A DNA stretch of 64,000 nt from Conus ventricosus. Lineage: Eukaryota > Mollusca > Gastropoda > Neogastropoda > Conidae. The notes below the pieces were generated by a model, which had not been told where the DNA came from, searched no databases, and saw only the letters and a program-made list of their open reading frames with translations. The stretch is taken from NCBI GenBank assembly GCA_018398815.1, contig CM031603.1, forward strand, positions 3,554,646 to 3,618,645. The letters are read 5' to 3'. Position numbers and translations under genes: made by a program. This document shows, in pieces, positions 43,848 through 55,819 of the stretch (the first letter of the stretch is position 1; each line of letters starts with the position of its first letter).

Positions 43848-43907
43848 ACAGCCCTGATGTGGCCCTTTGCGGTTGGCTGGGCTATAAGCAACATTATCTT
43901 ATCTTAT
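43848..43907 (+). mobile_element. 60-bp LINE 3'-end insertion
   Basis: CAGCCCTGATGTGGCCCTTT through GGGCTATAAGCAACATTATC and (TTATC)n: the same terminal segment as at 39,358 and 59,552, here on the + strand. It is flanked on both sides by TGTGTG, so any target duplication is masked by the microsatellite. Confidence 0.75.
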
Positions 43908-44097
43908 GTGTGTGTGTGATAGTGTTGATTTCATCAATGACAACAGTCACTATTCATCAGTTATTGATCATTTCCAATTTTCTGCTCAATTGGCATTATC
44001 ATACCAATGCTATCATGTTATTTCACTCATGACAATGATCAACATCCTATAGCATTGTTTATCCATGACTTATGACAATGATCATCATCATCATTAG

Positions 44098-44099
44098 AA

Positions 44100-44180
<81 letters not shown>

Positions 44181-44189
44181 GTGTGTATG

Positions 44190-44222
<33 letters not shown>

Positions 44223-44230
44223 TGGGTGTG
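44098..44230. repeat. (TA)n, (GT)n and (GA)n tracts
   Basis: About 80 bases of TA, then short GT and GA runs. Confidence 0.95.
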
Positions 44231-44990
44231 TGTGTCAAAACTCCCCACAGTTAGTCTCATTATGACCATAATTCACCCATAATACCCTCCCTCTCTTCCC
44301 CCCTCCCCACCCTATCCCTACCCCCTTTCTTTTCCCCCAACAACACTATTTGCATGAATTTCTCACCCTCCACACACCCCATGCATATATTTGTGTGGGA
44401 GGAGAGATATGAACTCTAAAAGTTCCCTCTCTCTCCCCCTCCCCCATTACCCTCTTCCACGCCCCCTCCATATTCTGTTCCCCCCCCCCCCCTCCCCAAC
44501 GACATCTTACCAACCATTGATCATTTCCATTCTCTCCCAATCATTACTATCATTTTTTTTTTTTTTTTTTTTTTTTGCACTGAAGATTATATTTCCATTC
44601 AATACACATGTTATATCAACAATACATTTACATGCAATGTTTAACTAGTGCTGTCAAGATCATTCAAAAGTGTCATAATTCAAAAGTCATAATTCGCATG
44701 TTACAATGTAAACTTATACACTGATCATTACTAATCATTACTCACACCCCCACATACGACTACCCCACATAACTACTATCATCACGATCACCTCCCATTA
44801 AAATTGTTCATTTATTTATTTATTCATTTATATCTTTTAATATTTATATTCTTTATTTACTTCTTTTTATCTTATTTCATTTATTTATTCATTTATTTAT
44901 TATTATGATTTTATTCATTTAAATTTTTTAAAACTTTTTTGGTGTTATGGGTGAAAATGTATGAATGTAAGCATACGACTCCCCTTTTTG
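44231..44990. other. continuation of the block paralogous to 4,600-9,450; no gene
   Basis: CACAGTTAGTCTCATTATGA (44,250) matches 4,688, and the C/T-rich stretch with TATGA and CTCCCC matches about 5,060-5,180. At 44,750-44,830 a single diverged 37-bp unit (AACTACTATCATCACGATCA) is followed by (ATTT)n, as at 9,390-9,440. T run at 44,552-44,576. Confidence 0.65.
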
Positions 44991-45290
44991 CTGTGGCCAT
45001 CTTGGAAATTGCTCAAATACACAGAGTTTTTCCTCTTTTTTTAAAAATAGACCTGTATCTGGTTATGTTCAGGGCATGAAATTGTGCTTCTCGGCCAGAT
45101 TTGGTGTTTGTAGCATGAAATGAACAATTTTGCAACAAATATTCCAATTTTTGTGTCGCCATTTTGAAAAATGCCAAAAAAAACACTTTACACAAATTTT
45201 TCATGGGGGCTCTAAATCAGGTTTTGTTCAGGACATAAAACTGGCCATCTCTGCCAGTTTTGGGTGCTTGTTGCATGAAGTGCAGATTTT
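44991..45290. repeat. diverged two-copy direct repeat of about 165 bp
   Basis: GCCATCTTGGAAATTGCTCA...GTTCAGGGCATGAAATTG and GCCATTTTGAAAAATGCCAA...GTTCAGGACATAAAACTG follow one another with matching downstream words (TTTGGTGTTTGTAGCATGAA versus TTTGGGTGCTTGTTGCATGAA). Origin unknown. Confidence 0.6.
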
Positions 45291-45743
45291 TTCGACATAG
45301 AAGCCCCACTACTGGCTTGTTGAACTTCATATAGTGTGGTCTGGTCCAAGTGTGTTTTGGTCCATGGATGTTTGGTTTGTTTGTCATGTACTAATCTGAC
45401 CTGTATAACACTGTTGTCACACTCTGTCCTCTCCTCGGACTGTCCAGTTAGTGTACATTTGCTTCTTATTTGTAATGTTGTGTGTCTCTGTCTTTCTGTA
45501 TGTGATCAGTGTTTTATGTTTCATGACTTGATCCTTATTTGTACTATTGAATGTCAAAAGGGCATCTGGCTAACTTACACAAGTAAGAACTTTTTCCGTC
45601 ACAGATTTAAAATGGTGTCATTTTACACACAGGAAGAAAAAAGTGTTAGCTGTCGTGAAATACTGATTTTTGTTTCAAAGTACTGAAACCTATGCCATGA
45701 ATACTGAATAGTTATGGAAAGGGTAAACAGGTCTGGGTACCCT
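45291..45743. other. no feature recognised
   Basis: Open in one frame for over 100 codons, but with no domain and no ATG context of note. Probably non-coding. Confidence 0.45.
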
Positions 45744-46395
45744 GCAGATCAGTATCCCATGCTCCCTGTGTACCTGCACTACACAACAGATTCAGTATCC
45801 CAGGGCTCCCTGTGTACCTGCAGTACACAGCAGATTCAGAATCCCATGGCTCCCTGTGTAACTGTAGTACAAAACAGATTCAGTATCCCATGGCTCCCTG
45901 TGTACCTGCAGAAACACAACAGATTCAGAATCCCATGGCTCCCTGTGTACCTGTAGTACACAACAGATTCACTATCCAATGGCTCCCTGTGTACCTCAGT
46001 ACACAACAATTCAGTATCCCATGGCTCCCTGTGTACCTGCAGTACACTGCAGATTCAGTATCCCATGGCTCCCTGTGTACCTGCAGTACACAACAGATTC
46101 AGAATCCCATGGCTCCCTGTGTAGCTGCAGTACACTGAAAGATTCAGTATCCCATGGCTCCCTGTGTACCTGCAGTACACAACAGTTTTCAGTATCCCAT
46201 GGCTCCCTGTGTACCTGCAGTATACAACAGATTCATATCCCATGGCTCCCTGATACCTGCACTACACAACAATTCAGTATCCCATGGTTTCCTGTGTACC
46301 TGCACTACACAACAGATTCAGTATCCCATGGCTCCCTGTGTACCTGCAGTACACAACAGATTCAGAATCCCATGGCTCCCTGTGTACCTGCAGTA
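45744..46395. repeat. 44-bp satellite, block 1, about 15 copies
   Basis: Unit words are TATCCCATGGCTCCCTGTGT and ACCTGCAGTACACAACAG. The block breaks at 46,395 in mid-unit, where the LTR element is inserted, and resumes at 52,573. Confidence 0.97.
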
Positions 46396-47721
46396 TGTCA
46401 CGGTCAAAAATAGAACAACCAAGTCGTGGTCCAGGTTTGTTTGGACATAAGCTCTAACTCAAATATTCTGGCGCCACGTAGACGGGCCCATGGTTCGGAT
46501 CCAGCCAATTAAGCATAGGGGAGAGGCTCCACAAGACGGTCTGTCCGGCTAGACGGACTAAGCAGCTTTGACCGACGCCTCGATGTCTAGCGAGACGAGT
46601 CGTAGCGCCTGGCTCAGGCTCATCTAGCCAATTTGTGGAACCAGCGCCATTGTTAGTCGGACGTCGCAGGTTAAAGCAGGAAAGGGAGAGGAGAAGGTAG
46701 TGTGTGGTGGGGTGAAATCTAGCTAAATCAATTAAATGACCAATTGACCACCACAGAGAGTAAGGCGTGTAGGCGTGACAGTCATGATTTGAATATCCAA
46801 TGGAATTAGAGGAGATAACTTCGGGTATCAGGGTAAAAAATACTGACCAATGGTACTCGCCCTTTTTGGACAGATCGGAACAGAATAAGAAGGATGTGAG
46901 AGTGAGAGAACGGGAAAAACGAGGGGAGAACGAACAGAGAGACAGAGAGAGAGAGGTCTGAGTGTAATCTCTGAGGAGAGAAGAGCAGAGAGATGAGGGA
47001 GGAGAGAAGAGAACCAAGTTGAGAGATAGCATGAGATAGTCCTGCAGAGAAGGACTGAGGAGAGATGTGAGAGAGAGAGCTGCTAACTAATGAGGAGGAA
47101 AAGAAAGAAAAAAAAAAAAAAAGAAAAGAAAAGCAACCATGTCCATTTGATAAGAGCAGACTAGAAGAGAGAGAGAGAGAGAGTGCAATGCGTTAATGCA
47201 GGAAGAAAGAAAGGAGAACAGATCGATGTTGATAGTCACTGTTCTATCTTCACTGGGGTTCGACCTCATACTTGGCCAGCGCCACTTTCATCGACAGACC
47301 AACGCCAGTGCCAACAGTCTAACCTGACCAGGCGCCACAGACCAAGACCAGTGCCAGCAGTTGTGTCGTGCTTGTGAAAGTGACAGTGAAAAGAAAGAAA
47401 AAAAAAAGAAAAGAAAAGACAGTGATTCGTGAATAGTTAAGATCACCTGGCCAGGTAAAGTAGAAATCTATTTATACCCGGGTTAGTCAATGATGTTTTA
47501 GATAAATGATTTTGTGAAGTTCAGGAAAGAGAGAATGTTTTATTTTGTTTGATTCCATATGCATTGAAAGTTTTTTTCTATGATCATGTGTATAAAGTTA
47601 TAGACTTACTAGTGGTTTGATGTGACGAATGCATGATATATGAATGAGATTGTAAGCAAGCTGTGAGTGTGTTTGGGCTGTGCGCTAGTCCTTCCTCCAC
47701 TGACATCACCCGAGGTTGACA
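46396..47721 (+). repeat. 5' LTR, 1,326 bp
   Basis: Starts TGTCACGGTC and ends CCCGAGGTTGACA. Contains several A-rich and GA-rich tracts and reads as clean sequence. Confidence 0.87.
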
Positions 47722-49990
47722 ATTTATTTGGGGAGCCTGCCAGGATATTCTGGCCCATTTATTATAATTGTTCAACTTCTCAGAGAGGAAGCTGGGGGGG
47801 ATTCAAGTATTGTAATCCTAAGACAAGGGGGTTTTCTTACTGTATGTTCCCAAGATAGTTAAATACTAGGCTTGGCATTGCTTCCAAGATAGTTAATACT
47901 AGGCTTGGGAAATTTTAGCCCCAGAGTACTTATTTCGCACAGATTGCCTATAATTCGCTCTCATAGTTGGGTCAGGCGCTGGGCGTCTTATAAAAAACTA
48001 ATTACGTTGTCCCAAGCTAATATTATCATTCATAGGATTGTGCTATTACGTCACTCGTGTCGGTAACCACCAGTTTGGCTGTCGTAGTAATAAAATCTTG
48101 TTCAAAAAAAAAAAAAAAAAAAAGAGAATAATGGCGAAAAAAAGAACACCCCTATTAAAACAACTTGTAGGTCGCCCGGATTTGGGTTTTACTCAGAGAA
48201 ATTGCGGCACTTGAAAACCACAAAAGAGGGAAAAAGGATAACCGGAAAGACGCCTTTTTTGCTGTAAGATAGAAATTAGCAGAGCGGGAAAGGGACTAAA
48301 CTACGCAAGCAGGAAACAAGAGAAAAAGGGGCAACCCGGAAACAGAAAAATGAACAAACGAAAAATAAGGAACGCAGAAACAGAAAGGTTTAAAACTGGG
48401 GAAACGCAGGAAACAAAAGACAAAGGTTAAATTTAAGTTAAAAAAGTGAAATAAAAAGGGAGACCACCGAGGATTAGTTCATTTCCCATACTCTGTCGCA
48501 TTCCCTTCCCCCCCAAGTTCCCAAAAATTCTCTGAAGAACCGTTTGGTTTGTGCATAACATCGTTTCGAAACGTTTGCGACCAGTAAAGGGGTTCCTCCA
48601 AAGATGGCGTCATTTTTCAGCTTTACTGACGGAAAGGGCATTACTTTTTTCACTTTTTGCCACAGCAACAGTCTTTTTCGCGCTGGAAGAATCTTTGAAA
48701 AGGGATTTGACCTCACAAGGGGAGGGGTTCAAAAAAATTTCGTTCACAATTTACAACGGGTAGACGTACATCATTTGGGCACTTTAATCACTTTTTTGAT
48801 AAGGGTTTAAGTTGATTACAAAAAGAGTTCGCGAATTAAAAGCTAGTTATGAAAACAGATTTTGTCAGGTTGCGGCCCAAATTCTAACTTTTGAAAAGAG
48901 ACACCAGAACAGCAGAATTTGGGAATCGCAGGGATAGAAGGCACTTTGGGCACAAGGGCAGGAAACGGTGTAGGCACGGGTGAAAGATGCAAGGAGACAG
49001 GGAGTTTTCTGAAAAGCTGCAAACCCAGTGGGGGGGGCAAAGGGAAGGGAAAAAGGGGAATTTGGGTTTTCATTTTCACAAAAAGGGGACAGTCGAGGTT
49101 GCGCATGAGTTCCGAAGCAGCAGCCGCAAGGTATAAGGTCGCAAGGAAACGACCTCAGGGAAACCCAAAAAGGGGATTCAGTCTAAAGGGGGTGGAGTGC
49201 AGCCGGGGCACACGGGACACGTCATTCAGGGATGGGGGCACTAGCTGAGTGTTTCTTACCAGGGGAAAAAGGGGGTGGTTTGGCCAGCAAGGGGAAAGTG
49301 TTACAACCCTTTTTTCTTTTGGGGGGAAGCAACAACGCGGGTCAAAAGGGGGATTTGACACAAACCCAACCTTACTCAAATCGTAAAATGTGGGGGAGTT
49401 TCCAGTTGCAAAAAAGGGAAAACGTACCCCTTACTTCTCAGGGAATTTGCTGCGTTGGTGAGGGAAAAACCCCCCTTCCATTTGATCATGGAAAATTTTC
49501 CCATGAAAGGGGATCCAGGGGATCCTGAGTTTTACTGCTACAGGGCCATTTTCAAACACGGACAAAAAAGGGGGAAAAGGTTGAAAAACCCTTATCTTTC
49601 CAGCAAGAAGTCGGGCAAGATTTTCGCCTGATGATTTTAGGCAGCAGGAAAAGACCCCGCCGTGAAGTTTTGGGAGGGCAAGAGGGGGGAAGAAACGGAG
49701 TTAAGGAGGTGGACAAAATTTTCGGTAAAAGGGGGGGCTTTGAACCGAGTGTTCACCAAGGGGAATCAGGTAAGGGTCCAAATCATTAGAGGTACCCGGG
49801 TTATCTGACACTTTGTCAGTGGGTCACGAGTCGCTCAGGCGGGTCATCTCGGCACCACAAAAGGGCTACCGAGCTTTAGATTTTCGGGCCAGGGCAAGGC
49901 AGACTAAAGCTTTTTCTGCATGTCAGTGATGTGTGAAAAAGTCACCACAGAGGTTAAAAGGGGAAGGGGCGCTTTTTAAACACCCCCTTT
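47722..49990 (+). other. internal leader and probable gag/5' pol region, unreadable
   Basis: The clean leader runs to about 48,095, followed by an A run and error-dense sequence. No gag, zinc-knuckle or protease motif could be read with confidence. Confidence 0.4.
47729..47746 (+). other. candidate primer-binding site
   Basis: TGGGGAGCCTGCCAGGAT starts seven bases after the LTR. The TGG start and length fit a tRNA 3'-end complement, but the tRNA was not identified. Confidence 0.45.
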
Positions 49991-49999
49991 TATTGACCA

Positions 50000-50800
50000 C
50001 CTTCAAAGAGGGTGTTGCTTTTTGGCCCAATCTCGCCCTTTTCCCAAAAGGGGCAGGGGGTATAGACAAAAAGGTTGAAAAGGGAAAGGGTTTGCGGGAG
50101 GCGGGGGGTCAAAGAACAAATGGGGGGGAAGGGGGGAAGCAATCCCCCAGGGGGAGATCAAGTCCTTTTTACGCTTCCCAGGGTCACAACAAGCTGCTGA
50201 TGCATTGAAAACCATTCCCATCACTGAAAATCCGGGATACCGAATTGAGGGGAATGGGAAACTAAAAAACTTTTCCATGCGAATTTTCCCCCGAAAATAT
50301 TTCAGCGGAACCAGCACATGGGCGCAGCAGCAATCATTAGAGTGAAGAGACCCACAAAAAAGGGGGATTTTTTTTGCCAAGTTTTTAGAAGATCATACAG
50401 GGGTGTGCACTTAAAGGGCAGACTAGGAGTTCCTAGTTTTTTTTTCGGGGGCACACAAAGCCCAAAGGGAAAGTGGAGAAAGATAATTTAGAAGACCAAA
50501 ACCAAAACAGAACGATCTGCAAGGTTTTTTTTGGTTTCTATAGGGGTTTGTTTTCCCAAATTTTTTTCCCCAACACGCCCCTCATGATTTGTCAAGAGGG
50601 AAACCGGCAGTGGGCGAGTGGGCAACGCTGCGACAAGCACTGCAGACGGTGTTGGAAAGGGTAGTTCCCTCCCATCTGAAGCACCAGATATGCCAAACAT
50701 TTTTTTTGCGGGCAGATCAAACAGGGGGGATAGGGGCAGTATTGTTTGCAGGAGCAGAAAGGGATTCCGGGAGGGGTGTCGGGTTTGAAGAAGGGGGAGC
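50000..50800 (+). pseudogene. Gypsy pol fragment: RT C-terminus and RNase H
   Basis: Reading across frames from about 50,380 gives FLEDHTGVCT and an EFLG-H-like block, the RT palm/thumb region. LEDQ then FGFYRG follows, matching the FLG-YRRF motif, then APLM and KPAVGEWATLRQALQ (connection). FFLRADQTGGIGAVL (about 50,700-50,745) contains the RNase H Asp. The order and spacing are those of Gypsy pol. At least four frame changes occur over 400 bases, most at T or G runs; these look like consensus errors rather than mutations. No attempt was made to rebuild the protein. Confidence 0.7.
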
Positions 50801-51367
50801 AAAGGGGAGAAAAGGGGGTTTGGGGTGGGGGCCAAGAAAAAGTTGGGAAAGGTGATAGAGCTGTCTCCCCTCCAAATTTCCCAACCCTAAAAAAAGAAAA
50901 GTCGGTGGGAATACGCACCCCCCAAAACCTGCAGGACCAGGTAAAAACTGGGGACTTTTGGGAAGGGGAGGCAACCAAAAAGTCCATTCCGGTGTTGTTT
51001 AAAAATTAGGTGACTCAGTTAGGAGGAATGGGGCATTCCGGGGGTTGTTATAATTTTTTTTGGGGTTTAACTTTTTATGTTTTTTTTGTGGCTTGTTCAT
51101 AAATTTTTTTTGGTAACTTGTGTAATTTTTCTGTGAAGGGTTTCCCCTGAATTTTATCTACATTTTTGTTTTCAAAAAAAAGTGAAAAGAAAATGGGCCC
51201 CCCAGGGGTGGGGGCATAATAAATTTTTTATAAAATGTTTAAAAAGAAAGGCAAAAACCAGGGGGTATTAAAAAAATTTTTTTAAAATTTTTTTAAATAA
51301 CAAACGCACTGTAAGGTGGACAATTTTTATTTTTTTATACCCGGGTTTTTAAGTTTTTCAAACTTTG

Positions 51368-51378
51368 CAAGGGGGGGT
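51368..51378 (+). other. polypurine tract next to the 3' LTR
   Basis: CAAGGGGGGG directly before the right LTR, the expected plus-strand primer site. Confidence 0.65.
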
Positions 51379-52572
51379 TGTCCTCAAAAAAAAAACCCGT
51401 GTGGAGTTTTTGGACATGCCTTTCCCAAAAATTCTGGGCCCCCGAAAAACGGGGCCCATTTTCGACCACCAATTAAGCAAGGGGGGAGGCCCAGAGACGG
51501 CTTCCGGCAACGGGCAAGCGCTTGAAACCCACCCTCGAGTCACGAGCATCTAAAACGCCGGCTCAGCTCCTACCAATTTTTGGGCCCCGCCATGTTAGTC
51601 GGACTCCAGGTTTAAACAGGGAAAGGGGGAAGGGGGAAGGGAGTTGGGGGTGGGGGGGGAAAACAGCTAACAATTAAATGCCAATGACCACCCAGAGATA
51701 AGGGGGTAGGGGGACTGTCATGATTTAATATCCAAAGGAATTAGAGGAGATAACTCGGGGATCAGGTAAAAAAACTGACCAATGGGACTCGCCCTTTTTT
51801 AAGATCAACAGAATAAAAGATGTGAAGTGAGAACGGGAAAAACGGGGGAGAACAAAAAGAGAGACAGAGAGAGAGAGGTCTGATGAATTTAGGAGAAGAA
51901 AGCAGAGAGATGAGGGAGAAGAAGAGAACCAAGTTTTAGAGATTACATGAGATACTGCGAGGAAGACTGAAAAGAGATTGAGAAGAGAGCCTAACAATGA
52001 GGGGGAAAAAAAAAAAAAAAAAAAAAAAAGAAAAGAAAAAACAACCATGTCCATTTGAAAACAACAAAAAAGGGGAAAAAGATGCAAGCTTTTGCAGGAA
52101 GAAAAAAGGAAACAATCGTGTTGAAGTCACTGTTCTATCTTCCTGGGTTCGACCTAACTTGGCCAGCGCCATTTCACGCAGACCAACCCATCCAACAGCT
52201 AACCTACCAGGCCCCGCAACCAAACCAGGCCCCAGTTTTCGTGCTTGGAAAAGGGCAGGAAAAAAAGAAAAAAAAAAAAAAAAGAAAAACAGTGATTTTG
52301 GGAAAAGTTAAGATCACCTGGGCCCGGGAAAAAGAAACTATTTTTAAACCCCGGGTTTTCAATGATGTTTTAGATAAAGATTTTTGAAGTTCAGGAAAAA
52401 GAGAATTTTTTTTTTGTTTTATTCCATATGCATTGATGTTTTTTTCTATGATTTATGTGTTAAAGTATAACTTTTTTAGGTTTTATTACGAATGCAATAA
52501 AGAAAGAATGTAACAAGCGGATGTGTTTGGGCTGTCGCAAAACCTTCCTCCACTGACACACCCGAGGTTACA
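51379..52572 (+). repeat. 3' LTR, 1,194 bp, error-dense copy of the 5' LTR
   Basis: Begins TGTCCTCAAAA and ends CCCGAGGTTACA. Collinear with 46,396-47,721 (for example CCAATTAAGCA, TTAGTCGGAC, GAATTAGAGGAGATAAC), but 130 bases shorter through many small deletions. Confidence 0.85.
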
Positions 52573-55358
52573 CAGTACACAACAGATTCATAACCCAGCC
52601 CCTGTGACCCATACCAACAGATTCATATCCCATGGCTCCCGGTACCTCAAACACAAAGAACAATCCCTGGGCCCCCGGGGACCTGCAGTACACTCAGATT
52701 CGTATCCCACTCCCTGGTACCGCCTCACTTTCAGATTCTAACCAGGGTCCCGGGGAACCCCCATACACAAAAGATTCAAATCCCATGGCTCCCGTGACCT
52801 TTATCTATACACAACTTTTTTACCCATGGGGCCCCTTTACTTGCAGTAACAACAGATCAGTATCCATGGTCCTGAGTACCTAGTATCTAGTACACAACAG
52901 ATTCAGTATCCCATGCTCCCTGTGTACCTGCAGTACACAACAGATGCAGTATCCCATGGTTCCCTGTGTACCTGTAGTACACAACAGATTCAGTATCCCA
53001 TGGCTCCCTGTGCACCTGCAGTACACTGCAGATTCAGTATCCCATGGCTCCCTGTGTTAGTGTGTACCTATGATAAACAGCAGATGCAGTATCCCATGGC
53101 TCCCTGTGTACCTGCAGTACACTGCAGATTCAGTATCCCATGGCTCCCTGTGTACCTGCAGTACACTGCAGATTCAGTATCCCATGGCTCCCTGTGTACC
53201 TGCAGTAAACAACAGATTCAGTATCCCATGGCTCCCTGTGTACCTGCAGTATACAACATATTCAGTATCCCATGGCTCCGTGTGTACCTGTAATACACAA
53301 CAGATTTAGTATCCCATGGCTCCCTGTGTACCTGCAGTACACAACAGATTCAGTATCCCATGGCTCCCTGTGTACCTGCAGTACACTGCAGATTCAGTAT
53401 CCCATGGCTCCCTGTGTACCTGCAGTACACAACAGATTCAGAATCCCATGGCTTCCTGTGTACCTGTAGTACACAACAGATTCATACCCATGGCTCCCTG
53501 TGTACCTGCAGTATACAACAGATTCAGTATCCCATGGCTCCCTGTGTACCTGTAGTACACTGCAGATTCAGTATCCCATGGCTCCCTGTGTACCTGCCGT
53601 ACACTGCAGATTCAGTATCCCATGGCTCCCTGTGTACCTGCAGTACACTGCAGATTCAGTATCCCATGCTCCCTGAGTACCTGCAGTACACAACAGATTG
53701 AGTATCCCATGGCTCCCTGTGTACCTGCAGTATACAACAGATTCAGTATCCCATGGCTCCCTGTGTACCTGTAGTACACTGCAGATTCAGTATCCCATGG
53801 CTCCCTGTGTACCTGCAGTACACATGCAGATTCAGTATCCCATGGCTCCCTGTGTACCTGCAGTACACTGCAGATTCAGTATCCCATGGCTCCCTGAGTA
53901 CCTGCAGTACACAACAGATTGAGTATCCCATGGCTCCCTGTGTACCTATGATAAACAGCAGATGCAGTATCCCATGGCTCCTTGTGTACCTGCAGTACAC
54001 TGCAGATTCAGTATCCCATGGCTCCCTGTGTACCTGCAGTACACAACAATTGAGTATCCCATGGCTCCCTGTGTACCTGCAGTACACAACAGATTCAGTA
54101 TCCCATGGCTCCCTGTGTACCTGCAGTACACAACAGATTCAGTATCCCATGGCTCCCTGTGTACCTGCAGTACACAAAAGATTCAGTATCCCATGGCTCC
54201 CTGTGTACCTGCAGTTTACAACAGATTCAGTATCCCATGGCTCCCTGTGTACCTGCAGTACACAACAGATTCAGTATCCCATGGCTCCCTGTGTACCTGC
54301 AGTGCACTGCAGATTCAGTATCCCATGGCTCCCTGTGCACCTGCAGTACACTGCAGTTTCAGTATCCCATTGCTCCCTGTGTACCTGCAGTACACAACAG
54401 ATTCAGTATCCCATGGCTCCCTGTGTACCTGCAGTACACAACAGATCAGTATCCCATGGCTCCCTGTGTACCTGCAGTACACAACAGATTCAGTATCCCA
54501 TTGCTCCCTGTGTACCTGCAGTGCACTGCAGATTCAGTATCCCATGGCTCCCTGTGTACCTGCAGTACACTGCAGATTCAGTATCCCATGCCTCCCTGTG
54601 TACCTGCAGTACACTGCAGATTCAGTATCCCATGGCTCCCTGTGTACCTGCAGTACAGTTCAGATTCAGTATCCCATGACTCCCTGTGTACCTGCAGTAC
54701 ACTGCAGATACAGAATCCCATGGCTCCCTGTGTACCTGCAGTACACAACAGATTCAGTATCCCATGGCTCCCTGGTACCTGCAGTATACAAGATTCAGTA
54801 TCCCATGGCTCCCTGTGTACCTGCAGTATACAACAGATTCAGTATCCCATGGCTCTCTGTGTACCTGCAGTATATTGCAGATTCAGTATCCCATGGATCC
54901 CTGTGTACCTGCAGTGCACTGCAGATGCAGTATCCCATGGCTCCCGTGTACCTGCAGTACACAACAGATTCAGTATCCCATGGCTCCCTGTGTACCTGCA
55001 GTATATTGCAGATTCAGTATCCCATGGCTCCCTGTGTACCTGCAGTACACAACAGATTCAGTATCCCATGGCTCCCTGTGTACCTGCAGTACACAACAGA
55101 TTCAGTATCCCATGGCTCCCTGTGTACCTTCAGTACACTGCAGATTCAGTAATCCTATGGCTCCCTGTGTACCTGCAGTACACTGCAGATTCAGTATCCC
55201 ATGGCTCCCTGTGTACCTGCAGTATACAACAGATTCAGTATCCCATGGCTCTCTGTGTACCTGCAGTATATTGCAGATTCAGTATCCCATGGATCCCTGT
55301 GTACCTGCAGTGCACTGCAGATGCAGTATCCCATGATTCCCCGTGTACCTGCAGTACA
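52573..55358. repeat. 44-bp satellite, block 2, about 63 copies
   Basis: Continues block 1 after the LTR element; the first 330 bases are error-dense. Units alternate between ACACAACAGATTCAG and ACACTGCAGATTCAG types, with GATGCAG and TATGATAAACAGCAG variants. A composite of several variant units near 54,825-54,945 recurs about 397 bases later. The unit has no stop in several frames, giving long spurious open frames. Confidence 0.97.
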
Positions 55359-55819
55359 CCTGTTGTGTACTGCTGTCATCACCGCTGGACTCTGTGTTCC
55401 CCTCTCCCCCCTTCCATAATTTAATGTTTTGATTTACTTTTGATGTTTAAACTTTTAAAACTGATCTTTGTTTAGTTAGATTTTCATGAAAATGTTCAAA
55501 TATCTAAACATCAGTTTGCAATGGAACTGTGGTTCTATTGCTAGATATACTTTGTATTTAAGTCAGTATTTGATATACTAAAAATGTTTATGTTCTATTA
55601 TTCCAATTTCTTAAGGTTTACAGCAGCAATTTGCCTGACATTCCTGGTTATTACCACCCACCTACTTCCGCACGGATATTACCAATTATATTTATGATTA
55701 AATATGCGTGCATGACAAAAAGAGTGTTAAAATATCAGGAACGATAACAATCTGCATAAACTACAGTTATGCCTGTAAATACAGTCTACTATGGAGTAAG
55801 ATCCAAATAATCTTTTCAC

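Larger units (their letters stand above)
46396..52572 (+). mobile_element. Gypsy-type LTR retrotransposon inserted in the 44-bp satellite
   Basis: Direct LTRs begin TG and end CA, and the whole is flanked by the 5-bp duplication CAGTA (46,391-46,395 and 52,573-52,577). A candidate primer-binding site and a polypurine tract are in place. Pol-like pieces in the order RT then RNase H are seen on the + strand. From about 48,100 onward the sequence is full of single-base errors in homopolymers, so coding integrity cannot be judged. Confidence 0.88.

Noticed and set aside
45336..45686. 116-codon open frame upstream of the satellite
   Set aside because: Composition (Cys/Leu/Ser/Val) is that of random translation, with no domain, splice signals or conserved motif.
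49232..51009. Several open frames of about 80-130 codons within the LTR element, as host genes
   Set aside because: They are out-of-frame readings in the error-dense zone of the LTR element; only the RT/RNase H motifs could be supported.
54105..55424. Open frame of more than 400 codons over the 44-bp satellite
   Set aside because: The unit lacks stops, so overlapping frames stay open in parallel. Sequence conservation is at DNA unit level, not codon level.
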